DNA of 64,000 bases, taken from positions 316,451-380,450 of the forward strand of contig NZ_FMVF01000002.1 of assembly GCF_900101895.1 (NCBI RefSeq), written 5' to 3'. Origin of the DNA: Flavobacterium caeni. GTDB taxonomy: Bacteria > Bacteroidota > Bacteroidia > Flavobacteriales > Flavobacteriaceae. Under the pieces are notes generated by a model that worked only from the letters and a program-made list of their open reading frames with translations, was not told where the DNA came from and made no database searches. Both the position numbers and the translations under genes were made by a program. Of this stretch, positions 43,203 through 51,560 are shown one piece after another (within the stretch, counting starts at the first letter, position 1; each line of letters starts with the position of its first letter).

Positions 43203-43661
43203 TTACGACAATTCCTTACGCATGCAAACACTGTTGTCCATCCCGATGTATTGGCCGTAATTGGGTGTAACCCGATAACCGCATGCCGGATACAACGAAA
43301 CCGCCTCGATTTGCCGTTTGCCTGTTTCGAGTACGCAGGCCTTGTAGCCCAGTTCTGCCGACCATTTTTCGAGTTCCGAGAGGATTTTCTTGGCGATGCC
43401 CATCCCACGATGGTCGGGTGCTACATACATGCGTTTGACTTCCATTTCGCTATCCGAGAACGGCTTGACCGCGCCGCAGCCCACCGCCGTATCGCCGTCG
43501 TAGGCCACAATCACTTGTTTGAGTTTGTCGATGTGGTTGTATTGGTGGTAGAATGCGTGCTCGTCGCCATCCATTTCGGCCAGATAGGCATCGAGTTGGG
43601 CAACGAGTTGACGAAAGCCTTCGTGGTCTGAATCGGTACGGATGATCGAAATCATGGGCAT
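43203..43661 (-). CDS. GNAT-family N-acetyltransferase
   Basis: 152 residues (start at 43661 or the second Met at 43655). The acetyl-CoA-binding signature RMYVAPDHRGMGIAKKIL (about 78-95) has the Q/R-x-x-G-x-G/A pattern. The C-terminal half (ETGKRQIEAVSLYPACGYR) matches the common MarR-associated/YitF-like acetyltransferases. Substrate unknown. First gene of the cluster running to rlmH. Confidence 0.9.
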   Translation of the reverse strand: MPMISIIRTDSDHEGFRQLVAQLDAYLAEMDGDEHAFYHQYNHIDKLKQVIVAYDGDTAVGCGAVKPFSDSEMEVKRMYVAPDHRGMGIAKKILSELEKWSAELGYKACVLETGKRQIEAVSLYPACGYRVTPNYGQYIGMDNSVCMRKELS

Positions 43662-43757
43662 GGGTTTACGGGCAAAGTAACAAAAAATGCCAATTCGATG
43701 TTAAGTTGCCGCCCAAACAGAAAGGCTTTTTTGTTATTTTAGCCACAAATTACCGAT

Positions 43758-44615
43758 ATGATTTCGCCAGAACAATTCCAAACCGAACTCCAGCTCATCA
43801 TTGCCAACGCCATCCGCGAAGACATTGGCCCCGGCGATTACTCGTCGTTGGCCTGTATTCCCGATACGGCGCAGGGCAAGGCCAAGTTGCTTGTCAAAGA
43901 CCAGGGCGTCATTGCGGGCGTTGCATTTGCGCAGATGGTTTTTGCGTTTGTCGATCCCGACATGGTCATGGAAATCTTTATCGAGGACGGCAGCCCCGTG
44001 CAGTACGGCGACGTGGTGTTCCACGTCTCGGGCCGTTCGCAATCGATCCTCAAGGCCGAAAGGCTGGTGCTCAATTCGATGCAGCGCATGTCGGCCATCG
44101 CGACCAAAACGGCGCACTACCAAAAACTGTTGGAAGGCACGAACTGTAAAGTACTCGACACGCGAAAGACCACGCCGGGATTCCGCGCGGCCGAAAAATG
44201 GGCGGTCAAGATCGGCGGCGGCGAAAACCACCGTTTTGCGTTGTACGATATGGTGATGCTCAAGGACAACCACAACGATTTTGCGGGCGGGATTTCGGGT
44301 GCGATCGCCAAGACCAAACAGTATTTGGCCGACCATCACCTCGATTTGAAGATCATTGTCGAGGCGCGAAATTTGGACGAAGTCAAAGCAATACTAGCCG
44401 CGGGCGGCGTATACCGCATCTTGCTCGACAATTTTGATTACGACACGACGCGCGAAGCCGTAAAAATAATAGGAAGCCAATGCCAGACCGAATCGTCGGG
44501 GAACATCAACGAAAAAACCATACGCGCGTATGCCGATTGCGGCGTCGATTACATTTCGAGCGGGGCATTGACCCATTCGGTTTATAATATGGATTTGAGT
44601 TTGAAGGCGGTGTAG
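43758..44615 (+). CDS. nadC: Nicotinate-nucleotide pyrophosphorylase (carboxylating)
   Basis: 285 residues. Converts quinolinate and PRPP to nicotinate mononucleotide in NAD synthesis. Motifs: EDIGPGDYSS at the N terminus, LNSMQRMSAIAT, TRKTTPGFRAAEKWAV and GGGENHR for PRPP and quinolinate, and EARNLDE and NFDYD in the barrel. A TATTTTAG box, one mismatch from TAnnTTTG, lies at 43735-43742. The stop is followed at once by the GTCRTAAA array. No nadA/nadB nearby. Confidence 0.97.
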   Translation: MISPEQFQTELQLIIANAIREDIGPGDYSSLACIPDTAQGKAKLLVKDQGVIAGVAFAQMVFAFVDPDMVMEIFIEDGSPVQYGDVVFHVSGRSQSILKAERLVLNSMQRMSAIATKTAHYQKLLEGTNCKVLDTRKTTPGFRAAEKWAVKIGGGENHRFALYDMVMLKDNHNDFAGGISGAIAKTKQYLADHHLDLKIIVEARNLDEVKAILAAGGVYRILLDNFDYDTTREAVKIIGSQCQTESSGNINEKTIRAYADCGVDYISSGALTHSVYNMDLSLKAV

Positions 44616-44621
44616 ATGGAA

Positions 44622-44669
44622 GTCGTAAAGTCGTAAAGTCATAAAGTCATAAAGTCATAAAGTCGTAAA
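44622..44669 (+). repeat. Tandem array of GTCRTAAA, 6 units
   Basis: Six perfect 8-base units (two GTCGTAAA, three GTCATAAA, one GTCGTAAA) starting seven bases after the nadC stop, ending in GG. The same word is repeated ten times at 46321-46400 in the same orientation. Confidence 0.95.
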
Positions 44670-44683
44670 GGCAAAGGTCTATG

Positions 44684-44833
44684 GTGAACGAGCGGTTGCG
44701 TGAGCGATGGAAGCGGCATCCTTTTGCGGTCGCAGTTCCGACACTTCGGGACGGAGGCCGAAAAAGATAGAGCGGACAGCGCGACGGCGGCGAGCAAAAT
44801 GCGATCAGCTTTTTGCGAGCCGCAGACACGCCC
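44684..44833 (-). repeat. Interspersed structured element, copy 3 (inverted)
   Basis: Reads on the minus strand: left end GGGCGTGTCTGCGG, core CGCTGTCCGCTCTATCTTTT, then a GC-rich loop, AAAAGGATGCCGCTTCCATC and right end CGCTCACGCAACCGCTCG. It follows the GTCRTAAA array and precedes the YihY/BrkB gene. Confidence 0.8.
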
Positions 44834-44856
44834 AGTAAAAAATAAACAATAAAAAA

Positions 44857-45804
44857 TTGAGTAGAATACTCGAAGCCCGTATCGAAAAAATTCCCGGACT
44901 GCGCAACCTGATGCACGTCACGCAGCGCATCAAACTGCCGTGGTTGCAAGGCATGTCGTTTTATGATTTGCTCGAACTGTACCTCATTGGGGTGGCGCAG
45001 GGTGCGATTTCGTACCGCGCGGGGGCCATTGCGTGGAGCTTTTTTATGTCGTTGTTTCCGTTTGCGCTGTTCATTCTGAACCTCATTCCGTATATCCCGA
45101 TCGACAATTTCCAGAACGATTTTTTGCGTTTCGTAGAGCAGGGCGTGCCGCCGCAAACCTACGATGCGATCGCGTCTATTTTGAGCGACATCATGAACAA
45201 CAGTAACTCGGGGCTTTTGTCTTGGGGTATCGTTTTGGCGATTTTGCTGATGTCCAACGGGCTCAACGCGATTATGGGCGGATTCGAAACGTCGCGACAC
45301 GTGATCATCAAGCGCGGTTTCGTACGGCAGTATGTGGTGGCTTTGGGCATGTCGTTGTTGTTGTCGATGCTGCTCATCATCACCATCGCGTCTATCGTGG
45401 TGTTTGAGGTCATCATCCAGCAAACCAAAATCCAAGACGTTTTGAGCGACCGCATCCCGCTTTTGTCGATGGGACGTTATGCGTTTGTGATCCTGATGAT
45501 TTTGCTCACGACGTCTATTTTGTTCAAGTTCGGGATCAAGCGCGACAAGAACCGTTCGTTTATCTCGATAGGATCGGTTTTTACGACCATTTTGATCATC
45601 TTGTCGTCGTACTTCTTTGGTATTTGGGTAGTTAAATTTGCAACCTACAACGAATTATACGGGTCCATAGGTACATTATTGATCATGATGTTCTATATTT
45701 GGATCAATTGTATGATTTTACTGCTGGGTTTTGAGCTCAACGGGACCATCAACAAGCTCAAGAGAAAAAGCCATAAAAACCAAGCTTCCGAGTTTTTGGA
45801 TTAG
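44857..45804 (+). CDS. YihY/BrkB-family integral membrane protein
   Basis: 315 residues starting at TTG 44857. Six transmembrane segments of the YihY (virulence factor BrkB) family: GAISYRAGAIAWSFFMSLFPFALF at helix 1, ILLMSNGLNAIMGGFE, and a C-terminal LLIMMFYIWINCMILLLGFELNG. The family was once taken for ribonuclease BN; it is now seen as an envelope protein of uncertain function, possibly transport of lipid or ion. It is framed by repeats on both sides. No operon partner. Confidence 0.9.
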   Translation: MSRILEARIEKIPGLRNLMHVTQRIKLPWLQGMSFYDLLELYLIGVAQGAISYRAGAIAWSFFMSLFPFALFILNLIPYIPIDNFQNDFLRFVEQGVPPQTYDAIASILSDIMNNSNSGLLSWGIVLAILLMSNGLNAIMGGFETSRHVIIKRGFVRQYVVALGMSLLLSMLLIITIASIVVFEVIIQQTKIQDVLSDRIPLLSMGRYAFVILMILLTTSILFKFGIKRDKNRSFISIGSVFTTILIILSSYFFGIWVVKFATYNELYGSIGTLLIMMFYIWINCMILLLGFELNGTINKLKRKSHKNQASEFLD

Positions 45805-45881
45805 GAGCTTGATCCCGCTGTTCGCTGTATCTTTTGTCGCTTAAAGAAAGCAACAAAAGGATGCCGCTGCCATCGGGGCTA
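45804..45881 (+). repeat. Interspersed structured element, copy 4
   Basis: Begins at the stop codon of the YihY/BrkB gene (TTAGGAGCTTGATCCCGCTG), core CGCTGTATCTTTTGT, loop, ACAAAAGGATGCCGCTGCCATC, and end GGGGCTAG. The GAGCT...GGGGCTAG ends match copy 5 (51405-51494) rather than copies 1-3. It ends 15 bases before the next gene. Confidence 0.85.
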
Positions 45882-45895
45882 GAAACCGCGGTGCT

Positions 45896-46321
45896 ATGAA
45901 CAAACTGTTACTTTTGATTGTCTTGCTGTGTGCGAACGTTTTTTTCGCGCAACATTCCATACTCGGCAAATGGAAAACCATAGACGACGAGACCGGCAAG
46001 GCGGTGTCTGTCATCGAAATATTTGAATCCAAAGGCAAAATCTACGGCAAGATCATCGAACTCATGAACCCCAAGGACCGCGACAAGACCTGCGTGAATT
46101 GTACCGGCAGCGACAAAAACAAACCCATTCTTGGGCTAACTGTCATCAAGGGCTTGAGCAAGGTAGGGCACGAATACACCAACGGCAAAATCCTCGACCC
46201 CAAGCACGGCAAACTTTACAAAAGCACCATCGCGCTAGAAACCAAGGACAAACTCAAGGTGCGCGGATACATTGGCGTGGAGTTTATTGGTAGGACACAG
46301 TATTGGGAGCGGGTGAAGTAG
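45896..46321 (+). CDS. DUF2147-family exported protein
   Basis: 141 residues, signal peptide ending FFAQ. The DUF2147 pattern is clear: GKWKTIDDETGKAVSVIEIFE near the start, a CVNC pair in DKTCVNCTGSD, PILGLTVIKGL, and a final YIGVEFIGRTQYWERV. These lipocalin-like periplasmic proteins have no known function. The stop TAG ends on the first base of the ten-unit GTCRTAAA array. Confidence 0.9.
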   Translation: MNKLLLLIVLLCANVFFAQHSILGKWKTIDDETGKAVSVIEIFESKGKIYGKIIELMNPKDRDKTCVNCTGSDKNKPILGLTVIKGLSKVGHEYTNGKILDPKHGKLYKSTIALETKDKLKVRGYIGVEFIGRTQYWERVK

Positions 46322-46400
46322 TCGTAAAGTCATAAAGTCATAAAGTCATAAAGTCGTAAAGTCGTAAAGTCGTAAAGTCGTAAAGTCGTAAAGTCATAAA
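46321..46400 (+). repeat. Tandem array of GTCRTAAA, 10 units
   Basis: Ten units with no gap (order G, A, A, A, G, G, G, G, G, A at the fourth position). It overlaps by one base the stop codon of the DUF2147 gene. Same word and orientation as the array at 44622-44669, 1.7 kb away. Confidence 0.95.
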
Positions 46401-46730
46401 GGCGTGTTGCGGGTTCGTTTTTGGTCGCAGGTTTTTTTGGGGTTTTGGCTGATTTTATTGGGTGCGGTTGGCAAATGCGATGTTTACGGTTTTTATATAA
46501 GGAAGTTATTTGGATAAAGTGTATTTTCGTCTCGTAGGGAAGGGGGCAGTGAAGGTATTCCCTACAAAATCTAACAGTCACTTCAATACAGAAAATCTGG
46601 AAATTTTGTTAAAGTTTCAAATTATTTTCAGACGGTATTTTCAGCGGTCAATTCGCGACACAAAATCCCAAATCCGAATTCCAAATCCACGAATTAAAGC
46701 GTAACTTTACCGCTCAATTCCAATCTTTCC
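46401..46730. other. Non-coding gap upstream of priA
   Basis: Part of a 409-base gap after the DUF2147 gene. It holds the element described at 46482-46617 and, from about 46664, AAATCC and GAATTCC words similar to the inverse TTTGGAA repeats. A TAACTTTA stretch (46701-46708) is a weak -7 candidate for priA. Confidence 0.5.
46482..46617 (+). other. Conserved intergenic element upstream of priA (copy A)
   Basis: About 136 bases that align with 62953-63087 upstream of ligA. Shared blocks in order: TTTACGGTTTTT, TAAGGAAGT, TAGGGAAGGGGGCA, GTAT-CCC and TTTTGTTAAAGTTT at the end. In this copy GTAGGGAA (46534-46541) pairs perfectly with TTCCCTAC (46558-46565) to form an 8-bp hairpin with a G-rich loop. 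The copies have nearly equal length and the same orientation relative to the downstream gene. May be a small RNA, 5' leader or dispersed repeat. Confidence 0.65.
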
Positions 46731-49181
46731 ATGCCGCATTTCGTCGAAGTCATCCTGCCGCTTTCGCTCGCCAAGACGTTCACGTACCGCATTTCTGAAG
46801 CCGAGTTCAAATACATCCAACCCGGCATGCGGCTGGCGGTGCCTTTCGGCAAAAACAAGCTTTACACGGCGCTGGCCATCGAACTGCACCAGAGCGAACC
46901 GCATTTGTACGAAGCCAAGGAAATCCATCAAATTCTGGATGAAGAACCCATCGTCAACGAAATCCAAATCGCACACTGGCAATGGATCGCATCCTACTAC
47001 ATGTGTGCCATCGGCGATGTGTACCGTACGGCCATGCCCAGCGCGTTGTTGCTCGAGAGCGAAACCGTGATTTTGCGCAAGGACGGCACCTTCGATGCGT
47101 CGGTTTTTTCGGACGACGAATACCTGGTGTACGAAGCCATACAGCGAGCCACTTCGATCCGCGTGAGCGAAGTCATGTCGATCCTGAACAAGAAAAATGT
47201 TTTTCCGATCCTTCACCAGCTGATCGCCAAGAACGTGCTGACGCTACAGGAAGAAGTGTCGGAGATATACAAACCCAAGCTCGTACGTTACGTTCGGCTG
47301 CACCCCGAGTTCCAAAACCCCGACAACCTTGCCGAATTGCTCGACATCCTCAAGTCGGCGCAAAAACAAAAAGAACTGGTGTTGGCCTATTTCCAGTTGT
47401 TCGCGACCGAACGAAGACCGATTACCGTCAAACAATTGCTCGAGGCATCGGGTGCCACGCCGGCCATCGTCAAGGCGCTCATCGACAAGGAGATTTTCGA
47501 GGAATACCATTTGCAGCACGACCGTGTCAATTTTGACGGCAAGTTGGAGGAACGCGAACTGGTGTTGAGTGCGGCGCAACAATCGGCATTCGATGACATC
47601 AATGTATCTTTTGATTCGAAAGAGGTGACGTTGCTCCATGGTGTGACGGCCAGCGGCAAGACCGAAATCTACATCAAACTTATCGAACAACACCTTGCGT
47701 CGGGCAAGCAAATTTTATACCTGCTGCCAGAAATTGCTTTGACCACACAACTTGTCGAGCGATTGACGGCCTATTTCGGCAACAAGGTCGCGGTGTTCCA
47801 TTCCAAATACAGCAACAACGAAAGGGTAGAGGTGTGGCGGCAAGTCCTGGCAAATTCCGAGAAGGCGCAAATCGTGATCGGAGCGCGCTCGGCGATGTTT
47901 TTGCCGTTTTCTGATTTGGGGCTTGTCATCGTCGACGAAGAACACGAGCAAACGTTCAAGCAACAAGATCCCGCCCCGCGTTACCATGCGCGCGATGCCG
48001 CCATCGTCTTGGCCAATGCGCACCAAGCGAAGGCGTTGCTCGGGTCGGCCACGCCCAGCATCGAAACCTATTACAATGCCGTTTCGGGAAAATACGGATT
48101 GGTCGAAATTACCGAGCGTTACGGCAAGGTGCTGATGCCCGACATCGAACTCGTTGATCTCAAGGACAAATATTTCCGCAAGAAAATGAGCGGCCATTTC
48201 AGCGACACCTTGCTTGAATACATGCAAGAGGCGTTGTCTTTGGGCGAGCAGGTGATTTTGTTCCAAAACCGCCGCGGGTATTCCCCCGTGGTGGAATGTA
48301 TGACCTGCGGGCACGTGCCACAATGCCGCCAATGCGACGTAAGCCTTACCTACCACAAGCACAAAGGACAGCTGCGGTGCCATTACTGCGGGTACTCGAT
48401 CGCCAATCCGGTGCAATGCCACAATTGTTCGAGCAAAGAACTCACGACCAAGGGCTTTGGTACCGAACAGATCCAGCAGGAACTCATGGAATTACTTCCC
48501 AAATACAAGATCGGACGTATGGACCAGGACACGACCAAGGGCAAGTTCGGTTTCGAGAAAATTCTCGACAGCTTCGCGGGCCGCGAGATCGACGTATTGG
48601 TGGGTACGCAAATGCTGGCCAAGGGGCTCGATTTTGCCAACGTGAGCCTTGTGGGCATCATGAACGCCGACAACATGCTCTACCATCCCGATTTTCGCGC
48701 GTTCGAGCGCAGCTACCAAATGATGACGCAGGTGGCCGGTCGATCGGGCCGGTCGGAAAAACGCGGCAAGGTGGTCATCCAAACCTACAATCCGAACCAC
48801 AATACCATTCAGCAAGTCACGAACAACGACTACCTTGGCATGTACAAGGAGCAATTGTACGAGCGGCAGATCTACAAATATCCGCCGTATTTCAGGCTCA
48901 TCCGCATCACCTTGCGCCACCGCGACTACGAAAAGGTCAAAGACGGCGCGATGTGGCTGTACCAAGTGCTGTCGCAAAATTTAAGCCTTCCCGTATTGGG
49001 CCCCGAAGAGCCTGCCATTGCGCGCATCCGCAACGAATACATCCGTACGATCATGATCAAGATCCCGCAAAACCAGCCGCTACAAGGCACAAAAAAAACT
49101 ATCCGGAAAATCCTGGATAGTTTTGAGGTTATTGCACAGTTCAGACCGATTAAATCATCGGTGAACGTCGACTTTTATTGA
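46731..49181 (+). CDS. priA: Primosomal replication protein N' (helicase PriA)
   Basis: 816 residues. Restarts stalled replication forks by binding D-loops and loading the replicative helicase. N-terminal DNA-binding domain (about 1-190), helicase lobe 1 with Walker A GVTASGKTEI (about 303) and DEEH box (about 401), a zinc-binding insert with eight cysteines (MTCGHVPQCRQCD, CHYCGY, CHNCSS, about 523-568), then lobe 2 (VGTQMLAKGLDFANV, QVAGRSGR). Complete and of normal length. The conserved intergenic element lies 113 bases upstream. Confidence 0.98.
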   Translation: MPHFVEVILPLSLAKTFTYRISEAEFKYIQPGMRLAVPFGKNKLYTALAIELHQSEPHLYEAKEIHQILDEEPIVNEIQIAHWQWIASYYMCAIGDVYRTAMPSALLLESETVILRKDGTFDASVFSDDEYLVYEAIQRATSIRVSEVMSILNKKNVFPILHQLIAKNVLTLQEEVSEIYKPKLVRYVRLHPEFQNPDNLAELLDILKSAQKQKELVLAYFQLFATERRPITVKQLLEASGATPAIVKALIDKEIFEEYHLQHDRVNFDGKLEERELVLSAAQQSAFDDINVSFDSKEVTLLHGVTASGKTEIYIKLIEQHLASGKQILYLLPEIALTTQLVERLTAYFGNKVAVFHSKYSNNERVEVWRQVLANSEKAQIVIGARSAMFLPFSDLGLVIVDEEHEQTFKQQDPAPRYHARDAAIVLANAHQAKALLGSATPSIETYYNAVSGKYGLVEITERYGKVLMPDIELVDLKDKYFRKKMSGHFSDTLLEYMQEALSLGEQVILFQNRRGYSPVVECMTCGHVPQCRQCDVSLTYHKHKGQLRCHYCGYSIANPVQCHNCSSKELTTKGFGTEQIQQELMELLPKYKIGRMDQDTTKGKFGFEKILDSFAGREIDVLVGTQMLAKGLDFANVSLVGIMNADNMLYHPDFRAFERSYQMMTQVAGRSGRSEKRGKVVIQTYNPNHNTIQQVTNNDYLGMYKEQLYERQIYKYPPYFRLIRITLRHRDYEKVKDGAMWLYQVLSQNLSLPVLGPEEPAIARIRNEYIRTIMIKIPQNQPLQGTKKTIRKILDSFEVIAQFRPIKSSVNVDFY

Positions 49182-49182
49182 A

Positions 49183-49227
49183 GATTATCTTTCTGTTTTT
49201 GCAGACAGCTGCAAAATAATCTTTTTG
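49183..49227 (+). terminator. Hairpin terminator after priA
   Basis: Stem TTTTGCAG/CTGCAAAA with an ACAG loop (49197-49216), flanked by a further GATTAT/ATAATC pairing, then CTTTTTG. Immediately after the priA stop. Confidence 0.7.
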
Positions 49228-49340
49228 TTTTCTTCTCGATTTTTCTCGAATCCGTAGCGCTGCTATGCATGCTCAAAAAATCTTCGAATAAAATCAAAAA
49301 TCTTTATTTTTCGCTTCGCCCGAAAAACAAAAAGCTAATC

Positions 49341-50036
49341 TTAGGCGATAGCCAATGCACGAACAAGATCTTCTTTCTTGTTGCGGCTCAAAGGTATTTT
49401 TGTAATCCCTATTTCGGCGAATTTACTGTTAAACCTTTCTACTTTGTCGATGTTGATGATGTACGACTTGTGGACCCTGATAAATTTGTCTTTCGACAAG
49501 TCTTTCTCGAACGATTTCATCGTAGAAAGTACCAGGTTGCTGTCTTCTTCGGTTACCACTTTGACGTAATCGCCAAAAGCTTCGATCCATTTGATCTTGT
49601 TTGTGAAAACCTTGAGCTTCTTAAGGTTGCTCTTGATAAAGATGTGTTCGCCATCTTCTTCCTGGTTTTCTTTTTTGAGCAAATGGAAATCCATAGCGCG
49701 TTTGACCGACGCGTTGAAACGGTCGAGTGCGATCGGTTTTTGTAGGTAATCCGTCGCATCATAATCAAAGGCTTTCATAGCATACTCCGCCTTAGACGTG
49801 ATGAAAATGATTTGGGGTTTCACTTTCAATCCGTCCAGAAAATCAAAACCGCTGATGACCGGCATCTCGATATCGAGAAAGATCAGGTCTACGGTGTGTA
49901 CCGACATGCAATTTTTTGCTTCAATTGCATTAGAAAAATCACCCACTAAATGTAAATTGGGATGATTATTTACTAACTTTGCGATGATCATCCGTTGGAT
50001 AGACGAGTCATCGACAACTACACAGTTTAACTTCAT
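49341..50036 (-). CDS. LytTR-family response regulator
   Basis: 231 residues. Receiver domain (about 1-118) with phospho-acceptor Asp55 in LIFLDIEMP and Lys in IFITSKAEY, then a LytTR DNA-binding domain (about 130-230, IKWIEAFGDYVKVVTEED, FIRVHKSYIINIDKVERF). No histidine kinase gene is adjacent, so its partner sensor lies elsewhere. Position opposite the rpsF operon is common in flavobacteria. Targets unknown. Confidence 0.95.
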   Translation of the reverse strand: MKLNCVVVDDSSIQRMIIAKLVNNHPNLHLVGDFSNAIEAKNCMSVHTVDLIFLDIEMPVISGFDFLDGLKVKPQIIFITSKAEYAMKAFDYDATDYLQKPIALDRFNASVKRAMDFHLLKKENQEEDGEHIFIKSNLKKLKVFTNKIKWIEAFGDYVKVVTEEDSNLVLSTMKSFEKDLSKDKFIRVHKSYIINIDKVERFNSKFAEIGITKIPLSRNKKEDLVRALAIA

Positions 50037-50143
50037 AACGTTTATTATTAATAGATTTGGTAAGGCAAACGTATGAAGTTTTTTCCAACAAACCTAGTGT
50101 TTATCGGTTTTTTTTGCGTTACAACGAAAAAAGTCGATTTTTA

Positions 50144-50174
50144 TTTGCACGGTAAAATTTAATTACTACTTTTG
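50144..50174 (+). promoter_or_regulatory. Promoter of the rpsF-rpsR-rplI operon
   Basis: TTTG (50144-50147), 19 bases, TACTTTTG (50167-50174). The transcript would start near 50181, about 25 bases before the rpsF ATG. Good match to the Bacteroidota consensus, as expected for a highly expressed operon. Confidence 0.85.
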
Positions 50175-50206
50175 CACACATTTTAACAATTTAAACGTAA
50201 TTTTTT

Positions 50207-50548
50207 ATGAATCACTATGAAACTGTTTTCATTTTAAATCCCGTTTTATCTGAAGTTCAGGTAAAGGAAACAGTAAGCAAATTCGAAGATTTTCTTACAT
50301 CACGCGGAGCTGAAATGGTAGCGAAAGAGGATTGGGGCTTGAAAAAAATGGCCTACGAAATCCAAAACAAGAAAAGCGGGTTTTACCACCTGTTCGAATT
50401 TAAAGTGTCTGGCGAAGTTTTGCTCGCATTCGAAACCGAGTTCCGTCGCGACGAAAGAGTAATGCGTTTCTTGACTGTAAGTCTTGACAAGCACGCGATT
50501 TCTTGGGCAGAGAGAAGAAGAGCCAAATTAAAAACCGAAAAAGCCTAA
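50207..50548 (+). CDS. rpsF: 30S ribosomal protein S6
   Basis: 113 residues. [16 protein letters not shown] is the S6 opening and [19 protein letters not shown] the conserved core. It pairs with S18 in the 30S platform. First gene of the operon, five bases before rpsR. Complete. Confidence 0.98.
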   Translation: MNHYETVFILNPVLSEVQVKETVSKFEDFLTSRGAEMVAKEDWGLKKMAYEIQNKKSGFYHLFEFKVSGEVLLAFETEFRRDERVMRFLTVSLDKHAISWAERRRAKLKTEKA

Positions 50549-50553
50549 TTATT

Positions 50554-50850
50554 ATGTCTACAATTGAACAATCAGCAAAAGGCAAAAAAGACGGAGATAT
50601 CAGATATCTTACTCCTTTAAATATTGAAACCAACAAAACCAAAAAGTATTGTCGTTTCAAAAAGTCGGGCATCAAGTATGTAGATTACAAAGATCCGGAC
50701 TTCTTGTTGAAATTCGTCAACGAACAAGGCAAAATCTTGCCACGCCGTTTGACCGGAACTTCTTTGAAATACCAAAGAAAAGTATCGGTAGCGGTAAAAA
50801 GAGCGCGTCACTTGGCCCTCATGCCATATGTAGCAGATTTATTGAAATAA
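50554..50850 (+). CDS. rpsR: 30S ribosomal protein S18
   Basis: 98 residues from the ATG at 50554; earlier in-frame starts lie inside rpsF and are not used. The S18 core is clear ([41 protein letters not shown]). It forms a complex with S6, encoded just upstream. Carries one Cys at the zinc-binding region, so it is the non-zinc type. Confidence 0.98.
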   Translation: MSTIEQSAKGKKDGDIRYLTPLNIETNKTKKYCRFKKSGIKYVDYKDPDFLLKFVNEQGKILPRRLTGTSLKYQRKVSVAVKRARHLALMPYVADLLK

Positions 50851-50912
50851 TTTTTTAACGAGTTGTTGGTTTTCGTTCCAGAAACCTAACTTCTATAAAT
50901 AAGGACAACAAC

Positions 50913-51353
50913 ATGGAATTGATTTTAAAACAAGACGTCGCGAACCTGGGTTTCAAAGACGATGTCGTATCGGTTAAACCAGGCTACGGCAGAAACTTCT
51001 TGATCCCGCAAGGGCACGCGGTTTTGGCTACGCCATCGGCTAAGAAAGTATTGGCCGAGAATCTGAAGCAAAAAGCGCACAAAGAAGCCAAATTGGTAGA
51101 CGACGCCAAAAAACAAGGCGAGGCTTTGAAAGCCCTCGAAATCAAAATCAGCGCAAAAGCTGGTGGCGAGAAATTGTTCGGTTCAATCACCAACATCGAC
51201 TTGGCCGAAGCTTTGGAAGCTGCAGGTCAACCAATCGAGCGCAAGTTCATCACTTCGGGTGTCGTGAAACGCATCGGCAAATACAACGCCAGCATTCGTT
51301 TGCACCGCGACGTGATCGTAGAATTGCCTTACGAAATCGTAGCAGAACAATAA
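50913..51353 (+). CDS. rplI: 50S ribosomal protein L9
   Basis: 146 residues. The N-terminal L9 signature is GFKDDVVSVKPGYGRNFLIPQGHAV, trimmed here to its key part GYGRNFLIPQG; a long connecting helix (about 40-75) leads to the C-terminal rRNA-binding domain. Last gene of the ribosomal operon, 62 bases after rpsR and followed by a strong terminator. Confidence 0.98.
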   Translation: MELILKQDVANLGFKDDVVSVKPGYGRNFLIPQGHAVLATPSAKKVLAENLKQKAHKEAKLVDDAKKQGEALKALEIKISAKAGGEKLFGSITNIDLAEALEAAGQPIERKFITSGVVKRIGKYNASIRLHRDVIVELPYEIVAEQ

Positions 51354-51372
51354 TATACTATAATTGGTATAG

Positions 51373-51404
51373 AAAAATCCCGATGTATGTCGGGATTTTT
51401 TTTT
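51373..51404 (+). terminator. Rho-independent terminator after rplI
   Basis: 11-bp stem AAAAATCCCGA/TCGGGATTTTT with a short loop and a long T run. Confidence 0.93.
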
Positions 51405-51494
51405 AGGAGCTTTTCCGGCTTTCCGCTGCAATCTTTTTGAACTCCGCTGCGCTTCATTCAAAAAGGATTTTCGCTGCAATCCGGGCTAGGGCAT
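51405..51494 (+). repeat. Interspersed structured element, copy 5
   Basis: Begins AGGAGCTTTTCCGGC directly after the rplI terminator. Core CGCTGCAATCTTTTTGAA, loop, TTCAAAAAGGATTTTCGC, then TGCAATCCGGGCTAGGG. The hairpin arms CTTTTTGAA/TTCAAAAAG differ from those in copies 1 and 4 but stay complementary. Confidence 0.88.
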
Positions 51495-51560
51495 GTCGGT
51501 TGCGGGAACGTTATCGGTAGGAATAAACAATAACAATAAAAAATAAGCAATAATCAATCC

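Noticed and set aside
44622..46400. GTCRTAAA, GACAAAA and TTTGGAA arrays as CRISPR
   Set aside because: Units are 7-8 bases with no unique spacers and no cas genes nearby; they are simple tandem repeats.
46510..46704. Possible 64-residue peptide inside the priA upstream element
   Set aside because: A similar GKGA-V-P peptide can be read in the ligA copy, but the flanking frame is shifted and starts and ends differ, so coding is not conserved.
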